Shown one piece after another: positions 1 through 8,352 of a stretch of DNA of 64,000 nt. The DNA lies in assembly GCA_965262565.1 (NCBI GenBank), contig CBDHFQ010000038.1, forward strand, positions 62,001-126,000. The letters run 5' to 3'. This stretch comes from CBDHFQ01 sp965262565. GTDB taxonomy: Bacteria > Bacteroidota > Bacteroidia > J057. Below the pieces are notes generated by a model that did no database searches, was not told the DNA's origin, and saw only the letters and a list, made by a program, of their open reading frames with translations. Position numbers and translations under genes: made by a program. Position 1 is the first letter of the stretch. Each line of letters begins with the position of its first letter.

Positions 1-18
1 ATAGAAATTTGAAAATAC

Positions 19-1779
19 ATGTCATCTATGATGCCGCCGAGCGTACTCGATCAGGAGTTACAAACTATGAGATTCAAAATGGATGAAATCGTAAAAGATC
101 TCCATCAAGTTACGATAGATATAAAAAATGAATCGCTTTCTGATACCGTAAGTGACCTCAGAACGAGAATTAATGAGCCGTTTATGTTTGTTATTGTAGG
201 GGAGGTTAAAGCGGGAAAAAGTAGCTTTGTCAATGCACTTCTGGATACCGGATCTCAAATTGTTGCCGTCGCACCTGATCCTTGTACAGATACCATTCAA
301 CAAATACTTTATGGTGAGACAGAACAAACGATAAATGTTAATCCTTTTTTAAAGAAAATTTTGCTCCCTCAAGATATTTTGAAAGAAATCTCTATTGTAG
401 ATACACCTGGAACAAATACAATCATAGATCATCATCAAGAGATTACAGAGCGTTTCATTCCTTCCAGTGATCTCATCGTATTCGTTTTTGAAGCTAAAAA
501 TCCGTACAGGCAATCAGCGTGGGAGTTTTTTGAGTTTATTCATTCCGAGTGGAGGAAAAAGATCATTTTTGTGCTTCAGCAATCAGATCTCTTGTCTAAA
601 GAAGACCTGGCTGTCAACATAAAGGGGGTGTACAATTATGCACAGAAAAAGGGAATGGGTGCCCCAAAGGTATTTTCAGTATCCGCTAAAAGGGAAATAG
701 AAAAATCAGAAGAAGATAGTGGTTTTCAGGAAGTTCGTACATACATCCAAGAAAATATTACTGGAGGCAAAGCACCTTACCTAAAATTGCAAAATAATAT
801 CGAAATATCTCAAAATATTGCTTCCAGAATTTTAGATGGACTTAAGACAAGACAAGCACAATTTGAGGCGGATAAAGCATTTCGGGCCGACGTAAGGGAA
901 ACTTTGGACGAACAGGAATCACAAGCGAACAAGCAGGTTGATTTAATGGTAGAAAATCTTCTCAGTACCTATGATAATATCACAAGGGAAACAGGAGAAA
1001 AGTTAAATAATGGGCTGGGCTTTTTCTCTCTCACCAAACGTTCCATTCTCTCTATCTTCAGCAACGAAACCTCTATCAAAGAGTGGCTGAACAGAACCAT
1101 GAACGAAATGGAACAAAACCTCCGCAACAGCTTCCAATTAAAAATCACAGATGGAGTTAAAGATTTGGCAACCAATATCCAGCAAATGGCCAAAATGATC
1201 AACCTTAAAATACAGAACAGTCAAACTATTTTAAAAAATAACAATCAGATCTTTGGAAATATAGCCGATAAAAGAAGTACTGTTTTACTAGAGCTGCAAG
1301 AAAAGTTTTCCCGATTTATGAAAAGCGATGAAAATTTTGTGGGCACTGAAATATTTGGAGAAGAGATTTCCTTCTCTCCCAATATTGCTACAGGAAGTGG
1401 GATAGCTGTCATCGGAGTTGTATTAGCAACGGTTACGAATGGTATGGTCTTCGACATCACTGGAGGGATCTTAACCGCAGTAGGATTTCTATTTGCAGGT
1501 ATCACTGTAAGCTTCAAAAAAAGAAAGCTGATGAAAAACTATTACGATGAAGTACAAAAGGGGAGAAATGAGTTAGAACAGGAAATTGACCAAAAATTAA
1601 AGCAATACGTTTTACATATCAAGGAACAGATTGATAATAATTTTCAAGACTTCGATGCCTTGCTTCAATTAGAAAACAAACAATTAGGACTTTTGGTTGA
1701 TAGGCATAAAGATATCTTCGATCGTCTGAATGATATCTACTATCAACTACAAGATCAAAAGGCGATGAATCCTTCCTAA
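19..1779 (+). CDS. Bacterial dynamin-like GTPase (586 aa)
   Basis: A large GTPase of the dynamin-like family, which binds and remodels membranes using GTP. Visible motifs are a P-loop GEVKAGKS at residues 61-68, a G3 motif DTPG at 128-131, and a G4 region QQSD at 187-190 in place of canonical N/TKxD. A long helical stalk follows (about 260-440), then a hydrophobic hairpin at about 456-498 flanked by the basic stretch KKRK, and a coiled C-terminus to 586. The hairpin is where bacterial dynamins insert into the inner membrane. The next gene starts 9 bases after the stop, so the two are probably cotranscribed. Only one GTPase is present here, whereas some bacterial dynamins act as pairs. Family assignment is firm; whether it serves membrane repair, division or phage defence cannot be read from sequence. 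Confidence 0.85.
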   Translation: MSSMMPPSVLDQELQTMRFKMDEIVKDLHQVTIDIKNESLSDTVSDLRTRINEPFMFVIVGEVKAGKSSFVNALLDTGSQIVAVAPDPCTDTIQQILYGETEQTINVNPFLKKILLPQDILKEISIVDTPGTNTIIDHHQEITERFIPSSDLIVFVFEAKNPYRQSAWEFFEFIHSEWRKKIIFVLQQSDLLSKEDLAVNIKGVYNYAQKKGMGAPKVFSVSAKREIEKSEEDSGFQEVRTYIQENITGGKAPYLKLQNNIEISQNIASRILDGLKTRQAQFEADKAFRADVRETLDEQESQANKQVDLMVENLLSTYDNITRETGEKLNNGLGFFSLTKRSILSIFSNETSIKEWLNRTMNEMEQNLRNSFQLKITDGVKDLATNIQQMAKMINLKIQNSQTILKNNNQIFGNIADKRSTVLLELQEKFSRFMKSDENFVGTEIFGEEISFSPNIATGSGIAVIGVVLATVTNGMVFDITGGILTAVGFLFAGITVSFKKRKLMKNYYDEVQKGRNELEQEIDQKLKQYVLHIKEQIDNNFQDFDALLQLENKQLGLLVDRHKDIFDRLNDIYYQLQDQKAMNPS

Positions 1780-1788
1780 TTATTTGCT

Positions 1789-2400
1789 ATGAACCGATCG
1801 AAATTTTATATTACAATAACAGGTCTAAGATACGTTCCCATCTTTATTCTATTTTTCTTGTGTTCATTGGGTAATATATCTTGCCAGTCTCCCTCATCTT
1901 CTGATCGAAATTCTATGAAAACCGATTCGCTAAATAGCCTATTTGAAGCACTATCGAAAAGTACGAATACCACTGAGGCCCGCTCATTAGAAAATAAGAT
2001 TTGGGCTATATGGATGAATAGTGACGATGAGAAAGTAAACGATTTAATGGACTTGGGGCTCAAAGAGATCGATAAAGGTGATTATACGACGGCTATACAA
2101 ATTTTCTCTGAAATGATAGACATGGATCCTGATTTTGCCGAAGGTTGGAACAAAAGAGCAACTGTCTACTATCTAAGAGGAAATTTTAAAGATTCTATGA
2201 AAGATATAGACGAAACTTTGGAAAGAGAGCCACGACACTTTGGTGCTCTTTCCGGCTTAGCTTCTATTCAGGATTTAATAGGGGATGATTGGGGGAAACT
2301 AAAAACCCTTCAAAAATTAGTTGAAATTATGCCTTACAATTCAGAATTAGCAAAGCAACTTAAAGAGTTGGAACAAAAGCTGGGAATAGAAAGGATATAA
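1789..2400 (+). CDS. TPR-repeat lipoprotein
   Basis: A 203-residue predicted lipoprotein. A hydrophobic signal segment ends in a lipobox-like LGNISC at about residues 27-33, so the mature protein should be lipid-anchored in the envelope. Residues from about 80 to 200 contain two to three tetratricopeptide helical hairpins, recognisable by the alternating small and aromatic residues and by DPDFAEGW and EPRHFGAL at turn positions. TPRs normally mediate protein-protein contacts. The gene lies 9 bases downstream of the dynamin-like GTPase on the same strand, so it may be a partner or adaptor of that protein (inference). It converges with the next gene, which also carries TPRs. Confidence 0.75.
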   Translation: MNRSKFYITITGLRYVPIFILFFLCSLGNISCQSPSSSDRNSMKTDSLNSLFEALSKSTNTTEARSLENKIWAIWMNSDDEKVNDLMDLGLKEIDKGDYTTAIQIFSEMIDMDPDFAEGWNKRATVYYLRGNFKDSMKDIDETLEREPRHFGALSGLASIQDLIGDDWGKLKTLQKLVEIMPYNSELAKQLKELEQKLGIERI

Positions 2401-2417
2401 GCTGGAATTAAAAAATG

Positions 2418-3779
2418 CTAGCGATTCTTAAGTATATTTAAGGTCTCTCTCACTTGTTCAACTAAGGCAGTATCTTTTACAGCAACCGACTCCTTTCTAT
2501 CTTCAATAAAATGGGCATTGGCTTGTTCCAAATATTTTATGGCTTCTTTATATTTCCCTAACTTTTCATAAGAAAACCCTAGAAAGGCATATCCTAATGC
2601 ATTACCAGGTTGCATTTTTATGAGTGCCAGGTAATCTTCTGCAGCTCCTTCATAATTTTCTTTTTGAAATCGTTTTGCTCCTCGATTAATTCTCGCTAGA
2701 GGATATTGAGGATGGCCAACGACAACGCGATTATAAGCTAATAAGGCTAAGGTATCTTCATCTTGAGCCAAAAGCCCTTCTGCCTCATACATCCCTTTTA
2801 ATATTTCAACGATAGAATCAGCAGGAGAGGATGAGTCTATACTGGAAAGCACTTCAAGCGCGGCATTCTCTTTCCCATTCTCAATAGCAACGATCCCAAA
2901 TACCAGCCGATATATATTCTCTATATGCCTTGTAGTAAGTCCGTCTTTAGCGATATCCGTAAATACAGGTACACTAGTAACTTCGTTTCCATAAGTGGGA
3001 ACAAACTTTGTCAGCTTAAAAAATTGATCACTTTTCTCTTCATTCTCCTCCTTCGGGATAATTTTATAATGAGTAGTGATTAAGGTGGAATCTTTCTCAT
3101 CTATCTCAGTGGTTCCCCAAATGACCAAATCCACATTACAATCATTTCCCAAAGCTATTTTTTCATCTACATCATCATATTTTTGGATATCATCCTCTGA
3201 CTTTAAAATTCTACTACTGATATCCACTCCATATTCCAGCCCGAGTGATTCCAAAAATTTCTTTATCGGTTCTTCTACATCTAGATCCACTGCAGTTTCT
3301 CCGCCCAAGGGAACAAAAGGGGCAATCATCGTATTAAAAGCTGAATTTTCACTAAAATTTAATCCTAAGTCATTACATAAAGAATTCTCCTCAGAGATAC
3401 CTTGGCCTAAATTTAAGACCCACCAGGAGCCTAATCCTACCAGGCCAATTAAAAGTACTCCCCCCAATGGAATCAACCACCTATTCCTTTTCACTGCGCC
3501 TACAGACAGGACTTCATTTTCCCATTGGTACAAAAAATCAAGTACATCATTCACAATCTGATTATGAACGATTCTACTTTGTTCTTCAGAAATGATATCA
3601 GCTTGTTGTTTCCGTTCCAATTCGGCGTACCTGGCCTTAAACTGTGAGATTCTATTTTTTATTGCTCCAGATACCGACTTCTCTTCGGCCAGGTATTTAT
3701 CTAACATATTAAGCGATTGTCTGATTCTTGATTCCGAGACAAATTCACGGGCTTGATTAATGGCCTCCTCTTTTCTCAT
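2418..3779 (-). CDS. Membrane protein with N-terminal EAD11-like domain and C-terminal TPRs
   Basis: A 453-residue protein with three parts. Residues 1-90 are helical and charged, with a pattern (two helices, then RYAELERKQQADIISEEQ, then a third helix) that resembles effector-associated domain 11, an adaptor described from predicted NTPase-centred conflict systems. A single transmembrane helix spans about 101-125. The long region after it ends in TPR-like repeats at about 300-450. The domain match is from memory of the pattern, so it is moderately secure. In that class of system, EADs pair with an identical EAD on an effector such as a protease or CHAT protein; no second copy is visible in this window. 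The gene is convergent with the dynamin/TPR pair, 17 bases from the upstream stop. Confidence 0.6.
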   Translation of the reverse strand: MRKEEAINQAREFVSESRIRQSLNMLDKYLAEEKSVSGAIKNRISQFKARYAELERKQQADIISEEQSRIVHNQIVNDVLDFLYQWENEVLSVGAVKRNRWLIPLGGVLLIGLVGLGSWWVLNLGQGISEENSLCNDLGLNFSENSAFNTMIAPFVPLGGETAVDLDVEEPIKKFLESLGLEYGVDISSRILKSEDDIQKYDDVDEKIALGNDCNVDLVIWGTTEIDEKDSTLITTHYKIIPKEENEEKSDQFFKLTKFVPTYGNEVTSVPVFTDIAKDGLTTRHIENIYRLVFGIVAIENGKENAALEVLSSIDSSSPADSIVEILKGMYEAEGLLAQDEDTLALLAYNRVVVGHPQYPLARINRGAKRFQKENYEGAAEDYLALIKMQPGNALGYAFLGFSYEKLGKYKEAIKYLEQANAHFIEDRKESVAVKDTALVEQVRETLNILKNR

Positions 3780-3934
3780 GAATATATTATTTACCCATTT
3801 AAATTAATATTTTTTAGCTCCTATTCTACATAAAATTAAATGATTATGCTTAACATCGACCTACCATAATAATTATTCTACTGAGAAGTAACATAAATAC
3901 AGTATTCATTTTTCTACGATACTACTTCGACCTT

Positions 3935-6004
3935 ATGAAAGTTCCTTATTTTATTCAGATAGTACTTTGGCAGATAGTGTGTTTTCCCGTATTAATGACT
4001 TCTGGTCAAAATACAGAGGATACGTTAACCATCGATCAGCTCGCTCCTATCCCTATTACTGCTTCAAGAGTATCCGGCACCACTAATTCTACACCACTTT
4101 CAATTAGTGTTCTCTCCAAGCCATTTCTCCAGCAAGGACAACAGCAATTATCCATCAATGAATCTCTGGATGCATTGCCAGGTGTGTTTGCCCTGAATCC
4201 CGACAATTTTGCCCAGGATTTGAGGATTGCTATCAGAGGATTTGGTGCAAGAGCAGCTTTTGGCATCCGGGGAATTAAGCTAATCGTAGATGGAATACCT
4301 GAATCTACTCCTGATGGTCAGGCACAAGTGGACAATCTTGATATAGGGATATTAGATAAAGTAGAAGTTATTAGAGGGCCATCCTCAGGACTGTTCGGAA
4401 ATGCAGCAGGAGGAGTTATCAATATTAGTACAGAACTCGCACCGAAAGAGCCATTTGTTGAAGCACGTTTATCCTGGGGTTCTTTCAATTTCCAACGCTA
4501 TCAATTAAAAGCCGGTATCCAAAAAGGTACTGTTAATTCTCTGGTATACCTATCTCGTACACAAACAGATGGATTTAGAAATCAAAGTGCGATGGAAAAT
4601 ACACTTGTAAATGGCCGCATCCAATGGGATATCGACTCCACAACTCAATTAGGTTTTTTCATTAATTATGTGAATAGCCCCGTAGGAGATGATCCAGGAG
4701 GAATAGATGCAGACGCGGTTGAAGCTGATAGAGAACAAGCCAGAGATAGAAATCTCCTTTTTCAAACAGGAGAATCAGTAGAACAAGGAAGGATCGCCCT
4801 AAGCTTCTCAAAAAAAATAGGCCCCAAACATCAATTTCAGGGAAGAGCGTATTATCTGATCAGGGCCTTCGAAGGTAGACTACCTTTTGAGTTTGGTGGA
4901 TTGGTAGACCTGGACAGAGACTATGTAGGTGGAGGCATTTCCTATACATTTAATGGAAAATTAGCTTCGAAAAGATATCGACTTCAAGCAGGTGTAGATA
5001 TTGATTATCAAAGAGATGATCGCAGAAGATTTAATAATCTTGAAGGTATCAAAGGAGAGCAAACACTGGCTCAGGATGAGATATTCAGCAATATTGGCAT
5101 ATATGCGATTCAGGAGTTTTTCCCTAGCTCCAGGCTGACATTTACCCTTGGCACGCGCTTAGATATTATTCAAATCGAGGCCGAAGACCGATTTTTATTA
5201 GACGAAGACCAATCTGGTCAACTCGATTTCAATCGTTTCAACCCAACTTTCGGCGGCTCTTATGAATGGAAGCAAGGCCAATTTGTATTTGGAAATATTT
5301 CTACCAGCTTCGAGTCTCCTGCCTTAAGTGAACTTTCAGCAAATCCAGCGGGTTTGGGAGGATTTAATAGTGAACTTGAACCTCAAAAAGCATTAAATCT
5401 GGAAGTAGGAATAAAGGGATATCTTCGTTCCCGATTTAGATATGAGGTAGCTTTGTTCCATATTCAGTTAAGGGATGAATTAGTTCCATTTGAATTACCA
5501 GACTTTCCCGATAGAACATTCTTTCGAAATGCAGGAGAATCGCAACGAAGTGGATTGGAACTTAACCTTCAATACCAACTTACCCGCCATCTGACCACAC
5601 AAGTAAGTTATACTTATTCAAATTTCGAATATTCAGACTACGAATTAAATGGAGAAAATCTGGAAGGAAATCAGATACCGGGTATTCCTCGGCATTTCAC
5701 CTACCTAGGGCTTAGATACCAACATCCTTCTGGTTTTTATGGAAGAGCATGGAATCGCTGGGTAGGAAGTATGTTTGCGAATGATACAAATACTACTGAG
5801 ATCGACGCTTATTCAGTGACGAATTTCCGAATAGGATTTGAAAAACCCTTTAATAGAGGACTCATTTCTCCCTTCTTCGGCATTAACAATATCTTCGACG
5901 CAGAATACAGTGGAAACATCCGAATCAATGCTTTTGGTGGACGCTTTTTTGAGCCAGCACCAGGCATACATATTTATGGAGGTGTCAAATTTACGCTTCA
6001 ATAG
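3935..6004 (+). CDS. pqqU: TonB-dependent receptor, PqqU (YncD)-like, probable PQQ uptake
   Basis: An outer-membrane TonB-dependent transporter of 689 residues with a Sec signal (cleavage near SGQ, residue 24), a plug domain and a 22-strand-type barrel. The plug carries NFAQDLRIAIRGFGARAAFG, IVDGIPESTPDGQAQ and VEVIRGPSSGLFGNAAGGV, and the C-terminus reads NIFDAEYSG then GRFFEPAPG. From memory these track E. coli YncD (PqqU), the pyrroloquinoline quinone importer, much more closely than generic siderophore receptors. The next gene, 61 bases downstream on the same strand, encodes a PQQ-dependent dehydrogenase, which is the expected partner of a PQQ importer. There is no CarboxypepD-like domain, so it is not SusC-like. 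The specificity is inferred from similarity and neighbourhood. Confidence 0.82.
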   Translation: MKVPYFIQIVLWQIVCFPVLMTSGQNTEDTLTIDQLAPIPITASRVSGTTNSTPLSISVLSKPFLQQGQQQLSINESLDALPGVFALNPDNFAQDLRIAIRGFGARAAFGIRGIKLIVDGIPESTPDGQAQVDNLDIGILDKVEVIRGPSSGLFGNAAGGVINISTELAPKEPFVEARLSWGSFNFQRYQLKAGIQKGTVNSLVYLSRTQTDGFRNQSAMENTLVNGRIQWDIDSTTQLGFFINYVNSPVGDDPGGIDADAVEADREQARDRNLLFQTGESVEQGRIALSFSKKIGPKHQFQGRAYYLIRAFEGRLPFEFGGLVDLDRDYVGGGISYTFNGKLASKRYRLQAGVDIDYQRDDRRRFNNLEGIKGEQTLAQDEIFSNIGIYAIQEFFPSSRLTFTLGTRLDIIQIEAEDRFLLDEDQSGQLDFNRFNPTFGGSYEWKQGQFVFGNISTSFESPALSELSANPAGLGGFNSELEPQKALNLEVGIKGYLRSRFRYEVALFHIQLRDELVPFELPDFPDRTFFRNAGESQRSGLELNLQYQLTRHLTTQVSYTYSNFEYSDYELNGENLEGNQIPGIPRHFTYLGLRYQHPSGFYGRAWNRWVGSMFANDTNTTEIDAYSVTNFRIGFEKPFNRGLISPFFGINNIFDAEYSGNIRINAFGGRFFEPAPGIHIYGGVKFTLQ

Positions 6005-6065
6005 TACCTAAGCGAAGTTCTCTAATCGTATAAAAATACTATATTTAAGAAAACTACTTTCGCTC

Positions 6066-8201
6066 ATGTATTTACTCAGACTACTACTAGCATCTGCATA
6101 CGTTAGTACCTTTATCGTTCTATCTTCGTGTAATGCTCCTCAGAAAGATCACTATCGGACATGGAGGCATTATCTGGGAGATCCTGCCAGAACCCATTAT
6201 TCCTCTTTAGATCAGATTAACGTAAATAATGTGTCTCAACTGGAATTAGCATGGGAATATAAGAGCAATGATCATACAGAAGGCACCTATATTCAGTTCA
6301 ATCCGCTTATCGTTGAAGATCGTGTTTTTGTAGTTACACCTGGGCTAAAAGTGGCCGCGCTAAATGGTCGAACAGGGAAAGAAGTTTGGACCTTTGATCC
6401 AGGTACCGATTACAGTTATGGAAGCTTTACCAGAGGATTGCACTATTGGGAATCCGGAGAGGATAGACGAATTATGTTTGCAGCTAAAGATTTTTTGTAT
6501 GCTCTCGATGCAAATAATGGCCTGCCGATATCTTCCTTTGGCACAGAAGGTAAGGTAGCGCTGGATACGGAAGGAATGCCAAGAGAAGTCAAAGAATTGA
6601 GTTTTTTTACCAATAGTCCCGGAGCCATCTACCAAAACCTGATTATGCTTGGATTTTCCACCTCAGAACAAATTCCCTCTGTTCCGGGAAATATTCGGGC
6701 TTTTGATGTGAGAACGGGTGAGTTGGCATGGGTATTCCATCTCCTCCCTCAACCTGGTGAATATGGATATGATACCTGGCCAGAAGCAGCATACGCCTAT
6801 TCAGGAGGGGTTAATAATTGGTGTGGAATGACGCTTGATGAAGAAAGGGGAATATTATTTGTGCCAACGGGCTCTGCAGCCTCTGACTTTTGGGGCGGCG
6901 ACAGAAAAGGGGAAAACTTATTTGCTAATTGTATTGTAGCGTTAAATGCCGAAACAGGAGAACGTATATGGCACTATCAAACAGTGCATCACGATATTTG
7001 GGACAGGGATTTACCCGCTCCCCCCACTTTAGTCACTGTTACTCACAATGGGAAGCAGATAGACGCTGTGGCTCAAATTACTAAATCGGGGTTTGTCTTT
7101 GTATTGGATAGAGAAACAGGCGAAAATCTCTTTCCCGTAGAGGAAAAAGTATTTCCCGCATCAAATTTATTTCAGGAGGAGGCCTGGCCCACTCAACCTA
7201 TTCCACAAAAGCCAGAACCATTTGCCAGACAAGTACTCACCATAGATGATATAAATCCCTTTTCTAAGGATCGCGATTCCCTTATAGAAGTATTGAAAAA
7301 AGTGCATAGTAGAGGGCCATTTTATCCGCCTACAGAACAAGGCACAGTCATTTTTCCTGGATTTGATGGAGGGGGGGAGTGGGGAGGTGCTGCCTTTGAT
7401 CCCAAATCTCAGTATCTATATGTGAATGCCAATGAAATGCCCTGGATTTTAACTATGGTTGATTTAAGGGATCAACAAAAAGCACTCACCCTTTTTGATC
7501 AGGGAAAATCTACCTACCAAAAATTTTGTATGAGTTGCCATGGAGCGGATATGAAAGGAACTATTTATCATGGAAAGGCTCCAGCACTCCTTAATTTAAA
7601 AGATCGTATGCAAGCTGATAGCATCCATACATTGTTAAAAAACGGTCGGAATAATATGCCTTCTTTTAATTTTTTAGAAGAAGAAACCGTTACAGCTTTA
7701 ACCGCTTTTTTACTGGACGATCAACTAACTAAAGCCGATCCATCCAACCAAGAATCTAAATCCCTTTCTCCTTATGGACATACAGGATATAATAGATTCG
7801 TAGATTCAGAAGGTTATCCAGCCGTTTCACCACCATGGGGTACCCTAAACGCTATCGACCTGAATAAAGGAGAAATTGTTTGGCAGGTTCCACTAGGAGA
7901 ATATGAAGAATTAACTCAAAAAGGAATTCCCATTACGGGAACCGAAAATTATGGAGGTCCTGTCGTAACTGCTGGAGGACTCGTATTTATTGGTGCAACC
8001 AAAGATCGTCAATTCAGAGCATTCGATAGCCGAACAGGAGAAGAAGTTTGGAACTATAAATTACCATTCGCTGCTATGGCTACTCCTGCTACCTATGAAA
8101 TTGAAGGCAAGCAATATGTTATCATCGCTGCAGGTGGGGGAAAAAACACACAGGAAAAAGGAGATATGTATGTGGTATTTGCTCTAAACAAAGATTCTTG
8201 A
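6066..8201 (+). CDS. PQQ-dependent dehydrogenase (quinoprotein) with inserted cytochrome c domain, lipoprotein
   Basis: A 711-residue quinoprotein of the glucose/alcohol dehydrogenase type, oxidising sugars or alcohols in the periplasm. The signal peptide ends in a lipobox-like LSSC (about residues 19-22). Repeated propeller blades show the tryptophan-docking pattern, for example ALNGRTGKEVWTFDPG, ALNAETGERIWHYQTVHHD and AFDSRTGEEVWNYKLP. A class I cytochrome c motif CMSCH at residues 488-492 is inserted between blades, so electrons can pass from PQQ to haem within one chain. DIWDRDLPAPP probably contains the catalytic aspartate. No PQQ biosynthesis genes are nearby; the upstream PqqU-like receptor would supply the cofactor. 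The substrate cannot be assigned. Confidence 0.9.
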   Translation: MYLLRLLLASAYVSTFIVLSSCNAPQKDHYRTWRHYLGDPARTHYSSLDQINVNNVSQLELAWEYKSNDHTEGTYIQFNPLIVEDRVFVVTPGLKVAALNGRTGKEVWTFDPGTDYSYGSFTRGLHYWESGEDRRIMFAAKDFLYALDANNGLPISSFGTEGKVALDTEGMPREVKELSFFTNSPGAIYQNLIMLGFSTSEQIPSVPGNIRAFDVRTGELAWVFHLLPQPGEYGYDTWPEAAYAYSGGVNNWCGMTLDEERGILFVPTGSAASDFWGGDRKGENLFANCIVALNAETGERIWHYQTVHHDIWDRDLPAPPTLVTVTHNGKQIDAVAQITKSGFVFVLDRETGENLFPVEEKVFPASNLFQEEAWPTQPIPQKPEPFARQVLTIDDINPFSKDRDSLIEVLKKVHSRGPFYPPTEQGTVIFPGFDGGGEWGGAAFDPKSQYLYVNANEMPWILTMVDLRDQQKALTLFDQGKSTYQKFCMSCHGADMKGTIYHGKAPALLNLKDRMQADSIHTLLKNGRNNMPSFNFLEEETVTALTAFLLDDQLTKADPSNQESKSLSPYGHTGYNRFVDSEGYPAVSPPWGTLNAIDLNKGEIVWQVPLGEYEELTQKGIPITGTENYGGPVVTAGGLVFIGATKDRQFRAFDSRTGEEVWNYKLPFAAMATPATYEIEGKQYVIIAAGGGKNTQEKGDMYVVFALNKDS

Positions 8202-8243
8202 GTTATAAATATACATAGCTTATACACCTATATGGGTATTTAC

Positions 8244-8269
8244 AGCCCCAACTTCAGGGGCTTATTTTT
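8244..8269 (+). terminator. Rho-independent terminator after the PQQ dehydrogenase gene
   Basis: A perfect 6-bp stem AGCCCC / GGGGCT with a 7-base loop is followed by TATTTTTG. It lies 43 bases after the stop of the PQQ dehydrogenase and closes the receptor-dehydrogenase operon. Confidence 0.75.
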
Positions 8270-8352
8270 GCTTTAGTTTTTTATTTCCTAGATTATATTA
8301 GGAATAAGTATAATGTGCGAAAGGACTTTCCATCTACAAAATTAGCTGTTGA

